Source of the DNA: CAWCKS01 sp963796195
GTDB taxonomy: Bacteria > Pseudomonadota > Alphaproteobacteria > Rhizobiales > Xanthobacteraceae
DNA length: 64,000 nucleotides
Reading direction: 5' to 3'
NCBI GenBank assembly: GCA_963796195.1
Contig: CAWCKS010000003.1
Span: 496,001-560,000 of the forward strand
The translations under genes and the position numbers were made by a program. Below are positions 42,996 through 52,344 of the stretch, one piece after another; position 1 is the stretch's first letter, and every line of letters starts with the position of its first letter. The notes under the pieces are model-generated. The model was not told the origin of the DNA. It made no database searches and saw nothing but the letters and a program-made list of their open reading frames with translations.

Positions 42996-43020
42996 CGTCG
43001 CAAGATCGGTTCTGCCGCTA

Positions 43021-44349
43021 TCAGTCGTCATATTCGGCGGTAATGTTCTGGCCGGTGTAGTCCGGCATGAACATCGCCGCGACCAGGCTGATCACCGCGC
43101 AACCGGCAATGTAGATCGCGATCGCGTAGCCGGAGTGATAGGCGGCAAACAACGCGGTTGCGATCAGCGGTGCCGGCCCGCCGGCGATGATCGACGCCAG
43201 CTGATAGCCGAGCGACGCGCCGCTATAACGCAGCCGCGGCGTGAAGGCTTCCGCGATCAACGCCGCCTGCGGGCCGTACTGCATGTCGTGCGGGATCAGT
43301 GACAGCACGATTGCGATGAACACTGCGGACGGAATCGCGGTGTCGACCATGCCGAAGTACAGGAAGCCGAACAGGCCGGTCACGACGACGCCGGCGATGT
43401 ACATATTCCTGCGGCCGATGCGGTCGGAGATATGCCCCGACAGCGGAATGGTGACGAACGACACGCACGCGGCGACCAGCACCGCAGTCAGGATCAGGTC
43501 GCGGGACATCTTCAGCGTGCCCACCGCATAGGCGAATATGAACGCCGTGAAGATATAGAATGGCGCCTGCTCAGACATCCTGATCAACGCCGACAGGATG
43601 ATTTCCTTCGGCTGCCGCTTGAGCACTTCGATCAGCGGGGCCTTCTCGATCCGGTCATCCTTGATGAGCTGCGCGAACACCGGCGTCTCGAGGATGCCAA
43701 GGCGAATCCACAGGCCGACCGCGACCAGGATGATCGAGAGCGCGAACGGAATCCGCCAGCCCCAGGTGGCGAACGCGTCGCCGTACCACGTACTGAAGGC
43801 AAGGATTGCGAGGTTCGACAGGAACAGGCCGCATGGCACGCCGAATTGCGGCCACGACGCAACCAGGCCGCGCTGGCCGTGGGTGCGCGACCACTCCATC
43901 GCGAGCAGCACCGAACCCCCCCATTCGCCGCCAACCCCGATGCCCTGGATCAGGCGCAGCACCGTCAGGATGATAGCGCCCCAGATGCCGATTGATGCGT
44001 AGGTCGGCACGAAGGCGATCAGAAACGTCGCAATGCCCATCAGCAGCAGCGTCGCGATCAGCGTCGCCTTGCGGCCGATGCGGTCGCCGTAGTGACCGAA
44101 GATCGCAGCCCCGATCGGCCGGCCGACAAAGCCGACGAAATAGGTACCGAAGGCAAGCAGCACGCCAGTCAGCGGATCTTCGTTTGGAAAAAACTGCTTG
44201 CCAAAGACGAGGCCGGCGGCGGTGCCGTAGATAAAAAAATCATACCACTCGATCGTGGTGCCGATTGTTGAAGCGATGACCGCTTTGCGAAGTTGCGCGC
44301 TGTGATCAGCGTCGGATAGCGCGCTGGAATTGACCGTTGTTGTCGACAT
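43021..44349 (-). CDS. MHS-family MFS transporter
   Basis: A 442-aa metabolite:H+ symporter. The MHS start is clear: ASTIGTTIEWYDFFIYGTAA and FVGRPIGAAIFGHYGDRIGR, followed by LIQGIGVGGEWGGSVLLAME and FGVPCGLFLSN. The second-half motif ISDRIGRRNMYI is present. ATG 44349 has GGGAGAA 4 nt upstream; a longer start at 44397 is less likely. Members carry dicarboxylates, shikimate, proline or betaine, and the substrate here is not resolved. Confidence 0.88.
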   Translation of the reverse strand: MSTTTVNSSALSDADHSAQLRKAVIASTIGTTIEWYDFFIYGTAAGLVFGKQFFPNEDPLTGVLLAFGTYFVGFVGRPIGAAIFGHYGDRIGRKATLIATLLLMGIATFLIAFVPTYASIGIWGAIILTVLRLIQGIGVGGEWGGSVLLAMEWSRTHGQRGLVASWPQFGVPCGLFLSNLAILAFSTWYGDAFATWGWRIPFALSIILVAVGLWIRLGILETPVFAQLIKDDRIEKAPLIEVLKRQPKEIILSALIRMSEQAPFYIFTAFIFAYAVGTLKMSRDLILTAVLVAACVSFVTIPLSGHISDRIGRRNMYIAGVVVTGLFGFLYFGMVDTAIPSAVFIAIVLSLIPHDMQYGPQAALIAEAFTPRLRYSGASLGYQLASIIAGGPAPLIATALFAAYHSGYAIAIYIAGCAVISLVAAMFMPDYTGQNITAEYDD

Positions 44350-44534
44350 TGAATTCTCCCATCCCGTTTCCAGTCCCCTTGCGACTCGGGCTCTCATCGG
44401 CCCTTTGGCGGTATCAGGTTATCCAACCTGCAATCGTGATCCAAGCGGGTCGCTGTCGGGGAGATTGTTGCGCTGCGATGGTGCGTGTAGATCGTTGCTC
44501 TTTCGCAATCGGGCAACGCCGCTACGCTGGTCAC

Positions 44535-45050
44535 ATGGCAAAGCGATTCAAGCACGTCCGGGTCAACGACAAGATGCAGCGCGGCTATCGCTATACTTTA
44601 GTCGCGCCGGTCGGCCGGAACTTCCATCCTGATTTCCGTCCGGAACTCACGCCGAAACAGATGCTGGCGCTTGGCGTGTTCTGCGGGAAGTACATGACCG
44701 ACTGCCGCAGGGAATTTCCGTCAAGCTGGTTCGCGCGGGCCCGGCTCGCGCCCAGGCAGCGAGACTGTTCGCTGAATCTGTTTCGTGTGAACGCCAGCCA
44801 GCCGCTTTCGGTGTGGCGCGACAAGGGCTGGATCCACCCTGCCGATCCACGCGGCTGGTTCCAGTGGTACTGCCGCTACTACATGGGACGTCGCATGCCT
44901 GATGAGGATGAGCGCCAGATCAAGCGCTGGAAGGCGATCCGCCGGCACGTCGCGCAAATCAGACGGAACTGCGAGCCTGGCGACCCGACCTGTCGGCCGC
45001 GGCAGCGTCAGGCGCTATTGCATTGGGCCTACGACAGCCGGAAGCTTTGA
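44535..45050 (+). CDS. Conserved hypothetical protein, Trp/Arg-rich
   Basis: A 171-aa soluble protein of unknown function. It has a dense pattern of Trp, Tyr, Arg and Cys: GRNFHPDFRPELTPKQMLAL, VFCGKYMTDCRREFPSSWF, VWRDKGWIHPADPRGWFQWY, CRYYMGRRMPDEDERQIKRW. Five cysteines and the W/Y clusters suggest a compact fold, perhaps nucleic-acid or metal binding, but no known domain is recognised. ATG 44535 begins at MAKRFKHVRV; the longer frame upstream is not convincing. A 49-aa basic protein follows 30 bp later. Confidence 0.68.
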   Translation: MAKRFKHVRVNDKMQRGYRYTLVAPVGRNFHPDFRPELTPKQMLALGVFCGKYMTDCRREFPSSWFARARLAPRQRDCSLNLFRVNASQPLSVWRDKGWIHPADPRGWFQWYCRYYMGRRMPDEDERQIKRWKAIRRHVAQIRRNCEPGDPTCRPRQRQALLHWAYDSRKL

Positions 45051-45080
45051 CCCGTCTGTCGGAACGGACTGGAGAGCGCG

Positions 45081-45230
45081 ATGATCAGGAAACTCAAGAG
45101 CGGCGCGTACCGGCTGTACTCGCGCAAGATCAATCCGAAGACCGGCAAGCGGCGCAATCTCGGCACCTTCAAGTCGCGTGCCGCCGCCGAACGTCACGAG
45201 CGCGCGGTGCAGTATTTCAAGCGGCACTGA
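45081..45230 (+). CDS. Very short basic protein
   Basis: A 49-aa protein, MIRKLKSGAYRLYSRKINPK followed by TGKRRNLGTFKSRAAAERHE and RAVQYFKRH. It is conserved-looking and typical of rhizobial genomes: the GxYRLYSRKxNPKTGKRRNLGTF block is highly regular. GGAGAG lies 5 nt before the ATG. It may bind nucleic acid. Co-transcription with the 171-aa gene is likely. Confidence 0.68.
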   Translation: MIRKLKSGAYRLYSRKINPKTGKRRNLGTFKSRAAAERHERAVQYFKRH

Positions 45231-45324
45231 GTGCCCTCGCGAAATTCGTTGCCAAGCAGACCTGAACCCGTGAAGGGTATGTCTTGGAACAAAAGAAGCG
45301 AAGCGTTCGTACTCGGAGAAGGAA

Positions 45325-46488
45325 ATGACAAGGAAGCTTCCGCTGGCCGGTGTCCGCATCACCGACATGTCGACCGTGGTTTTCGGTCCGTACTGCACGC
45401 AGATCCTTGCCGATCTCGGAGCCGACGTCATCAAGGTCGAGCCCGCTGAAGGCGACGTCGTGCGCAATGCCGGCACACCGCCGAAGACGCCGCTGATGGG
45501 ACCAGTTTATCTCAGGCTCAATCGCGGCAAGCGGTCAGCGAGCTGGGATATGAAGACCGAAAAAGGCAGGCGGGCAATGCAGCGCCTGCTCGAGACGAGC
45601 GACGTGTTCATTCACAACATTCGACCCGACGCGATCGATCGCCTGGGCCTTGGCTATGAAGCGGTGAGAAAGCTGCGGCCCGACATTATCTACGTCCACT
45701 GCACGGGCTTCGGGCTCGGCGGTCCGTATGCCGGCCTGCAGGCCTATGACGATGTCATCCAGGCCGCATCGGGCGCGGTGTCGCTGCTGCCTCGCGTCGA
45801 CGGCAATCCGCGGCCGCGCTATCTGCCGATGCTGTTTGCCGACAAGGTTTCCGGATTGCATGCGGTCTATGCGACGATGGCGGCGCTCATTGCGAGAAGC
45901 CGCGACGGCGAAGGACAGCATGTCGAAGTGCCGATGTTCGAATCAGTCACCAGCTTCAACATGGTCGAGCATCTGTGCGACGCCACCTTCGTGCCGCCGA
46001 CCGGCAGATGGGGCTATGCGCGCCAGCTCGATCCGGTGCGACAGCCGATGAAGACGAAGGACGGGTACATCTCGATCGCACCCTATCTGGACGACCGCTG
46101 GGTGCGCTTCTTCCAGGCCGCAGGTCACCCGGAAGTGCTCCAGGAAAAACGCTTTCTGGACAAGGCGACCCGGCGCCAGAACATGACCCAGATGTACGAG
46201 GTGGCGGAAAAAATCCTGCCGGAAAAGACCACGGCGGAATGGCTGAGAATTTTGAAAGAGGCTCACGTGCCTGCGATGCGGGCGAACGAGATTGGCGAGG
46301 TGCTCGACGATCCTCACCTCAACGCCGGCGGGTTCTTCAAGAGGCGCGAACACCCGACCGAAGGCGGCTATATCGAAGTGCGGCAGCCCGTGCGTTTCTC
46401 CGGCATCGACTATCCGGACGCCATACACGCACCGGCCGTCGGGCAGCATACCGACGAGCTCAATCGGGAGCTCGGGCTGGAGGATTGA
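45325..46488 (+). CDS. CaiB/BaiF (family III) CoA-transferase
   Basis: A 387-aa CoA-transferase. Typical motifs: LPLAGVRITDMSTVVFGPYC, ADLGADVIKVEPAEGDVVRN, LNRGKRSASWDMKTEKG, DVFIHNIRPDAIDRLGLGYE and the active-site Asp in LQAYDDVIQAASGAVSL. The tail HAPAVGQHTDELNRELGL is standard. It moves CoA between organic acids. The NHL-repeat gene follows 59 bp later in the same direction. No acyl-CoA dehydrogenase is adjacent, so the acid is unknown. Confidence 0.9.
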   Translation: MTRKLPLAGVRITDMSTVVFGPYCTQILADLGADVIKVEPAEGDVVRNAGTPPKTPLMGPVYLRLNRGKRSASWDMKTEKGRRAMQRLLETSDVFIHNIRPDAIDRLGLGYEAVRKLRPDIIYVHCTGFGLGGPYAGLQAYDDVIQAASGAVSLLPRVDGNPRPRYLPMLFADKVSGLHAVYATMAALIARSRDGEGQHVEVPMFESVTSFNMVEHLCDATFVPPTGRWGYARQLDPVRQPMKTKDGYISIAPYLDDRWVRFFQAAGHPEVLQEKRFLDKATRRQNMTQMYEVAEKILPEKTTAEWLRILKEAHVPAMRANEIGEVLDDPHLNAGGFFKRREHPTEGGYIEVRQPVRFSGIDYPDAIHAPAVGQHTDELNRELGLED

Positions 46489-46547
46489 ATCAAGTCATTT
46501 GATTTACTGCAAAACAGCTGAACTCCGCACCGAGGTGAGGCAAAGAC

Positions 46548-47522
46548 ATGACATCCATCGAAACAGATGCGCCAGTCCGCAAGACCTATGCCTACGTCAT
46601 GGACAAGGACTGGGGGAAACTCCCCGATGGCTGGGTGCTCGATGACGCAGCCGCGGTGGCGGTCGACAGTCAGGACCGCGTCTATGTGTTCAATCGCGGC
46701 GAGCACCCCATGATCGTGTTCGACCGGGAAGGACGCTTTCTGCGCTCGTGGGGAGAGGGCCTGTTCAAGCGGGCCCACGGCCTGCATATCGGGCCTGACG
46801 ATACGCTCTACTGCACCGATGATGGCGATCACACCGTGAGGCAGTGTACGCCCGAGGGCAAGGTGCTGCTGGAGATCGGGCTGCCGAACAAGCCCGCTCC
46901 TTACATGAGCGGCCGTCCGTTCAATCGGTGCACGCACACGGCGCTCTCGCCGTCAGGTGACATCTTCGTCTCCGACGGCTACGGCAACGCGCGGGTCCAC
47001 AAGTACGCGCCTGATGGCAAGCATCTCATGTCGTGGGGTGAGTCCGGAACCGGGCCTGGCGAATTCAACATCGTTCACAACATCACCTGCGACGATGACG
47101 GCTGGGTCTATGTCGCCGACCGCGAGAACCACCGAATTCAGGTGTTCAACGGAGCGGGCCGCTACGAAACGCAGTGGAACAATCTGCATCGGCCATGCGG
47201 CCTGTGCATGACCCGCGGCAAGCGACCGGTGTGTTACGTCGGCGAACTCGGACCGGGGATGGCTGTCAACAAGAATGCCCCGAACATCGGGCCACGGCTC
47301 AGCGTTCTCGCGCATGACGGGACGCTGATTGGGCGTGTCGACAACACGCAGCTGGGACTCGCAAACGATCCATTTCTGGCGCCGCACGGCGTCGCCATCG
47401 ACTCGCGAGGCGACCTGTATGTCGGTGAGGTCTCGTTCACGGTCTGGAGACGGGAATTTCCCGATCAGCCTCCGTCTCCTGGTCTTCGGAGCCTCCGCAA
47501 GCTCATACGCCAGCCGCAATAG
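46548..47522 (+). CDS. NHL-repeat beta-propeller protein
   Basis: A 324-aa propeller of NHL blades: AAVAVDSQDRVYVFNRGEHP, GLHIGPDDTLYCTDDGDHTV, ALSPSGDIFVSDGYGNARVH, ITCDDDGWVYVADRENHRIQ and HGVAIDSRGDLYVGEVS. The set resembles peptidyl-alpha-hydroxyglycine lyase-like proteins. There is no signal peptide. Its position after a CoA-transferase is common in such acyl-CoA loci, where NHL proteins are thought to be hydrolases or lyases, but the role is not known. Confidence 0.82.
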   Translation: MTSIETDAPVRKTYAYVMDKDWGKLPDGWVLDDAAAVAVDSQDRVYVFNRGEHPMIVFDREGRFLRSWGEGLFKRAHGLHIGPDDTLYCTDDGDHTVRQCTPEGKVLLEIGLPNKPAPYMSGRPFNRCTHTALSPSGDIFVSDGYGNARVHKYAPDGKHLMSWGESGTGPGEFNIVHNITCDDDGWVYVADRENHRIQVFNGAGRYETQWNNLHRPCGLCMTRGKRPVCYVGELGPGMAVNKNAPNIGPRLSVLAHDGTLIGRVDNTQLGLANDPFLAPHGVAIDSRGDLYVGEVSFTVWRREFPDQPPSPGLRSLRKLIRQPQ

Positions 47523-47596
47523 CCATGTGAGGACATAGAGCGGACGTTTCGCGTCCAAGACATTCGCGTCTGTGCGTTTTCCGTGCTTCACATAAG

Positions 47597-48430
47597 CTAG
47601 TGGGACATCAGCACCGGGATCGTCATCGATTGCAGGATGCCGCGTGTCGCACCACCGAGCACGAACTCGCGCAGCCGCGAATGCCCGTAGCCGCCCATCA
47701 CGATCAGCTGTGTGCTGCGATCGGCGGCGGCCGACAGGATGGTGTTGTGGATCTCGGCGCGATCCGCGGTGAGATGTTCGGCCTTGGCCGAAATGTTCTT
47801 GCGCGCAAGATGCGTCGCCAGAGCCGCGGCGGTCGCTTCGGTCGCTTCGGCATCTTCGTTGACCGCAATAATGTCGACCGCCTCGGCCTGGGTCAGGAAC
47901 GGCATCGCGTCGAGCACGGCGCGCGCGGCGGCGCGCTTGCCGTCCCAGCAGATCATGATCCGCTTCGCCTCGAAGCCTCGCTCTTGAATGTACGGCACCA
48001 TCAGCATCGGCCGGCCGGAATTGAACAGCACGGCCTCGGGCACCAGATTGTACAGCGCCGAAGCTCCGGCAACCGGCTGCGCGACGATCGTGAGGTCATA
48101 GAGTCGTGCGAGTGCGCCGGCGGTCTCCGCTGCTTCGGCGGGGATCGCCGCAGCCTTGCGGCTTGAAAAAGTGACACCCTGGAGCTTGGATTCGGCCTCG
48201 AACACCGCGAGTGCCGCTTCCGCCTCCTGCAGCGCGCGTTCGCGTTGCAGCTCCATCACGGCTGCGACCGCGGCGGCGCCCTCGAACGTCAGCTCGGCGT
48301 TGATCGGCTCGTAGCCGAACGCAATCGCATCAAGCCGGGCGCCTAGTTTCGCGGCAAGCGATGCGGCATAGTTGACAACCGGACGTGCCGGCTGGGTGGT
48401 CGGCACATGGACGAGAAGGTCTTTGAGCAT
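47597..48430 (-). CDS. Universal stress protein (two-domain)
   Basis: A 277-aa tandem USP. The N-terminal unit starts LKDLLVHVPTTQPARPVVNY, the C-terminal one KRIMICWDGKRAAARAVLDA. The nucleotide-binding signature appears in the second unit as GGYGHSRLREFVLGGATRGI, followed by TIPVLMSH. ATG 48430 is chosen because GGAG sits 9 nt upstream; the ATG at 48439 touches the GGAG. USPs of this kind are classic members of low-oxygen regulons, and a perfect TTGA-N6-TCAA box lies 150 bp upstream. Confidence 0.87.
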   Translation of the reverse strand: MLKDLLVHVPTTQPARPVVNYAASLAAKLGARLDAIAFGYEPINAELTFEGAAAVAAVMELQRERALQEAEAALAVFEAESKLQGVTFSSRKAAAIPAEAAETAGALARLYDLTIVAQPVAGASALYNLVPEAVLFNSGRPMLMVPYIQERGFEAKRIMICWDGKRAAARAVLDAMPFLTQAEAVDIIAVNEDAEATEATAAALATHLARKNISAKAEHLTADRAEIHNTILSAAADRSTQLIVMGGYGHSRLREFVLGGATRGILQSMTIPVLMSH

Positions 48431-48586
48431 CGCAGGCATCTCCAGAGTACGTAGAGCAGGTGATCGATCGGCCGCGGCATTGCCCCGCGTTGAACTGATG
48501 TTAAAAATAGCTGTCGGTCGCCGGAGCCGTTTTGACTTACCTCATGCCATTGGCGGCACGGTGACGGCGACTACTCAAATTGAGGG

Positions 48587-48600
48587 TTGACGCAAGTCAA
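48587..48600. promoter_or_regulatory. Perfect Fnr/FixK-type box
   Basis: TTGACGCAAGTCAA is a complete TTGA-N6-TCAA palindrome. It stands between the divergent universal stress protein (start 48430) and the gene at 48685, whose ATG is 91 bp from the box centre. Confidence 0.65.
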
Positions 48601-48684
48601 GAACTTTCGGCGCTGACTCGGGTTTCATGGCAACCTGCAATTTTTGCCGATCTGGCGATGAGTTTGCGGAGGCGAGGGCGCTTC

Positions 48685-49029
48685 ATGTACGTGCTGGTGA
48701 TTGAATTCGATCGCATGCGAGAGGGCGAGACGCGCCGCGAAAAGCGCTTCTGGACGTTCGCCGACCAACGTCACGCGGAGACCGAGGCCCAGCATTTCGC
48801 GCGCCTTGCGCACGCGGGAAGCACGAATTTCCTGCGCAACGGCGACAAGCTGACGTTTCAGGAAAGCCGCCTCTACAGCGCCGACACCGACGACCGGCAC
48901 GCCGCGAAGCGACATGCATTGTCGGGCGAGGCCAAGCTGCTGCACCACGCGTTCAATCCGGCCCTGCAGAATCCGTCCTATTGGGATGCGGTGCTCGACA
49001 AGCTGGATGAAGGCGAGACGATCGAATAG
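48685..49029 (+). CDS. Hypothetical protein
   Basis: A 114-aa soluble protein: MYVLVIEFDRMREGETRREK, RFWTFADQRHAETEAQHFAR, TDDRHAAKRHALSGEAKLLH, NPSYWDAVLDKLDEGETIE. GGAGGCGAGGG lies about 10 nt before ATG 48685; the frame extending to 48580 runs through the Fnr/FixK box and is not used. No domain is recognised. A low-oxygen role is possible from the box shared with the stress protein. Confidence 0.65.
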   Translation: MYVLVIEFDRMREGETRREKRFWTFADQRHAETEAQHFARLAHAGSTNFLRNGDKLTFQESRLYSADTDDRHAAKRHALSGEAKLLHHAFNPALQNPSYWDAVLDKLDEGETIE

Positions 49030-49048
49030 GGAGCCTGCGCCGGCGCTC

Positions 49049-49997
49049 TCAGGACTTCAGCAGCGGTTGTCGTGAAGCTTCGCTCAAGCTTGGCACGACG
49101 ACCAGGCGTGCGATTTCGCCCTTCTGAAAGGCAGCCAAGAAACGTGTCGTAGTCCTTGATCGAGACGCAGCCGTTGGAATCGCCATCAGGGCCAAGCATG
49201 TAACTATGCGCCAGCAAACCATCCCGTCCAAGCGCGGCGGAACCTTGCGCGGGTATCATTCGAAGCGCTGGGACGCCGTGAAACAGCTGCTCTCGCGGCT
49301 TCAACTCATAGACCGCCGGTGGGGTCGCGCCGACATTTCGCTCGCTGATGTGGCCTGGATCGTCCCTCAGGCTGCCATATCCCGAATGTGCCTCGAGTCT
49401 CGAACCATTTGGCAGATACACGGCGTGAGCGGAGATGTCGTAGACCGCGCTGAGGCTGTCATAACCGAGAGATCGCAGGTTCGGAGTGTCGTCGCTCGGT
49501 GTCAGTGAAGCGAAAGTGGCACGTGCGGGCAACAAATCGGCAAGCTTTTGAAAGAATGTGCGCTCATCTGATCGAGTGGCGCGGTCGAGCTGCAAGTCCA
49601 CGCTCGCTTGTGCGGGCCGAGCTTTGGGAAGCGGAACGGACATTGCTGTCGTCTGCGCGGTGGTGCGAGCGGCAAGGGCAGCCCATCTATCTCCAACTCT
49701 AAGTCTTTCACCGAGCAGGCGTTTCGCGTCTTGAAATTGACTTTCGGTCGCTAAGTAGCCGCGGAGGCTATCCGATTCGGACGAATTGGGAGCAAGGTCC
49801 AGCGCGAACCGGATATTGAAAGGCGTGGGCTCCGCAGGCGGGGTATCAAAGGACCACGCCATCGGATCGATGTCGGCGATCCAGGCTGCCACTGACGACG
49901 CCAGAGCGAATGCCGCAACAACCGACGCGGTGCGACGCGCGCCGCCGAGCCCCCACCGCGGCAATAAATCATCGGTCGTAGCCGTGCTGTAGTCCAT
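49049..49997 (-). CDS. DUF2778 (Tlde1-like) envelope protein (frameshifted)
   Basis: About 315 aa. One membrane helix near residues 25-45 (SVVAAFALASSVAAWIADI) is followed by a periplasmic linker and the C-terminal DUF2778 domain: HAVYLPNGSRLEAHSGYGSL, YELKPREQLFHGVPALRMIP, and the active-site-like motif SYMLGPDGDSNGCVSIKDYD with His and Cys. An extra T at about 49140 breaks the frame; after it the text reads FLAAFQKGEIARLVVVPSLS. DUF2778 is related to Tlde1 L,D-transpeptidase-like enzymes acting on peptidoglycan. No T6SS genes are nearby, so a housekeeping wall role is more likely. Confidence 0.78.
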
Positions 49998-50186
49998 CCG
50001 CCCCACTGGCCCGCCACCTCGAGCCATCTCCCGCCACGGGCGCATTTTGAGTCATGAAGTAAGGCAAATTCGAGACGACAGCGCCTGCGGCTGAGCCACG
50101 TCACTGGGGGCAGTCTCGACCAACACGACACGTCCGCGCCGAGTCCGTTCGGTTGAGCAGATCGGCCCGCGGGGGCGATCGATTAG

Positions 50187-51329
50187 CTAAATCGTTCGCG
50201 GGTGCGCGGTGCCTCGCCGGTCGAGACCGGACAGCAGGGCGGCCAATGCGCTCATGAGCAGAATTCCGCCGGCTGCGACCAGAAACTGCGCTGCGAGATC
50301 GTTCGAGATCTGGATCAGGACGAAATTCGCTGCGAATGACAGCAGCACGCTCGCGCAGAACACCAGCAGCGAATGCTCACCGCACTGGATCAAAGGCCGC
50401 AGCCATCGCGATTGCAGGATCGCGTGGTTGCTCGGAATGACGTGCCAGCACACGAAAGCGAGCGCGAGGAAGTGCAACAGCCGAAGCACGGCGAGGTCGC
50501 TCTTCTCGATCGGGTAGATCAGAGCCGACAGCCATTGCGGGTCAAGCCACCTCAACACGGGATAGCGCCAGCCCAGCGTGACGATCAAGGCAAGGAGCAG
50601 GAACACCGCGCATCCAATCGAGAGCGCGCGTGAGGCTTTGAGTGATTGAAAGTGGTCTTTGCCGCTGAGTGCCCACCACGCTGCAATGATGTACAGGAAC
50701 TGCCAGTCGAGCGGGTTGAAGTAGATGTATCCGCGCGGATAGGCCGGGATCGACCAATCGAACCAGTGCGCGGCAGCGTAGAGCGCGGCCGATGCGAGCA
50801 GGACGGCCGTCGGCCGGCGAACCATCAGCGGCAGGACAAGGGCGAAAGCCAGGTGCAAGACGACCATCAACGATAGCGCGTCGATGTTGACCGGCGCGTA
50901 TCTCAGGATGAGCGCTTGAAGCGTGCTCAAGCCGGGTGCCGACTGGAAGATCGCGACATTGGCGTCGTGCAGGTAACGCTCCTGCCAGCGCGCGAAGAAC
51001 GAGGCCTCGGCGATGTACAATATGATCAGAACCATCTGGGCGAGATAGATTTCGACGCCGCGGCGAAAGGCGCGCACGGCGGCGCGGCCCGGCCCGTTCT
51101 CGCGCGCGACGCGGCCATAGACGATCCCGGAGGCAAGGCCTGAGAGAAAGACCAGTATCTCGGCGGCGTCGCTGAAGCCGAAATTGCGCAGTGTGAAGCT
51201 GTTGAAGACGCTTTCCCCGATGTGATCGAGAAAGATCAGCCATAGCGACAATCCGCGAAACAGGTCGATCCTGAAGTCGCGATCTGGCGTGGCGGCCGAA
51301 TCGAGATCGCGCGCAATCGTCGAGATCAT
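50187..51329 (-). CDS. opgC: OpgC-type acyltransferase
   Basis: A 380-aa multi-pass membrane protein: RIDLFRGLSLWLIFLDHIGE, NFGFSDAAEILVFLSGLASG, then about ten hydrophobic helices. This matches OpgC, which succinylates periplasmic glucans. ATG 51329 has AAGG about 9 nt upstream; the TTG at 51356 is less likely. It starts 27 bp after the CHAD gene on the same strand, so the two form an operon. No opgG or opgH is in the window. Confidence 0.82.
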   Translation of the reverse strand: MISTIARDLDSAATPDRDFRIDLFRGLSLWLIFLDHIGESVFNSFTLRNFGFSDAAEILVFLSGLASGIVYGRVARENGPGRAAVRAFRRGVEIYLAQMVLIILYIAEASFFARWQERYLHDANVAIFQSAPGLSTLQALILRYAPVNIDALSLMVVLHLAFALVLPLMVRRPTAVLLASAALYAAAHWFDWSIPAYPRGYIYFNPLDWQFLYIIAAWWALSGKDHFQSLKASRALSIGCAVFLLLALIVTLGWRYPVLRWLDPQWLSALIYPIEKSDLAVLRLLHFLALAFVCWHVIPSNHAILQSRWLRPLIQCGEHSLLVFCASVLLSFAANFVLIQISNDLAAQFLVAAGGILLMSALAALLSGLDRRGTAHPRTI

Positions 51330-51356
51330 CGAGCGCACCTTCGGCGCCGGCCGCAA

Positions 51357-52288
51357 CTATTGCTGCGTCACCCGCGCCATCTTGCGAAATGCCTTGTCGG
51401 CGTCGGCCAGCACCGCTGACTTCTCGCGCTTGTAACCGTCAGGCAAATGCTCGCGCCGCGCGACAATCGACGATTTCGTCCAGTCGCGCAGGCGTTTGAG
51501 GTCACCGAGGTCACCGAGCGAACGCTGCAGACGCTTGATCGGCTTTTCCATCCTGCCGAACGGCTGGAGATAGCGATCGGGGCAGACGGTCGACAGCATC
51601 TCCAGCATATAGCGCAGCCGCTTGGCGCGGATGCGCAGGCGATGACGCCGCTCTTCTTTCATGTCGGCGAGCTCACTGCCGTCGCGGATCAGTCTCTGTT
51701 GCCAGCGCGTGATCCGACGTTCGCAAAAGGGACCGATGGGCTGATCCTGCAAGCTGACGGAACGCGCATCGGTGCGCGCAGTCCACGGGCCGTGATCGAT
51801 CCAATCCGATGCCGAGGCGAGGAAGCGATGGAACCGTGCCGAGCGCAGTGCCGTGTTCAGACGCGTGCGTGTCTGTTTGGAGCGACGTTCGAGATCCCGA
51901 TCGATGCCTTCGAGCGTCAGCTTGCGATAGCGCTGATGGCGCAGATTCTCGACCACCACATCGACGTCGCGCGCCGATCCTAGCGCGCGATTGAGCCAGC
52001 GCAGTTCGTCCTTCAGCTCCGGCCAGACCTTGTCCGTGCTCATCGGTGCAAAGAATGAGACCGCCGCGCGCAGCCGGGTGATGCCGACGCGCATGCGGTG
52101 GACCGCGTCGACTTGGCCGAGACCGGCGGCATGCTGGTTGGCAGCGATCTCGGCGAGACAGCCGGTGCGAGCCGGCGGAAAGCGGCGGCGCAGGTGAGCA
52201 CCACCGGCTTCCCCGCCGCGCCATTGCCGCGCGTTGCCTGACGCGGCGTCTTGCCGCGGGCTTCGGCGGGCTTCTTGATGGTCGGCAT
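51357..52288 (-). CDS. CHAD domain protein (frameshifted)
   Basis: About 310 aa consisting of one CHAD domain behind a basic, disordered N-terminus (KKPAEARGKTPRQATRGNG). The first frame gives VVLTCAAAFRRLA; one missing base at about 52164 moves to the next, GCLAEIAANQHAAGLGQVDA, then VHRMRVGITRLRAAVSFF and the conserved HRLRIRAKRLRYMLEMLSTV. CHAD proteins bind polyphosphate granules. This is the second CHAD gene in the window, without a CYTH domain, co-transcribed with opgC, and preceded by an Fnr-like site similar to that of the CYTH-CHAD operon. Confidence 0.8.
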
Positions 52289-52344
52289 CGAACTCACCCG
52301 GAGGGGGCCGTAACGATTGGTAGGGACCCCGTCCTGGGGCCCTG

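Noticed and set aside
44495..44508. TTGCTCTTTCGCAA as an Fnr/FixK box
   Set aside because: It fits the relaxed pattern, but its centre is only 34 bp from the ATG at 44535, too close for activation of that gene, and the opposite gene is not a likely target.
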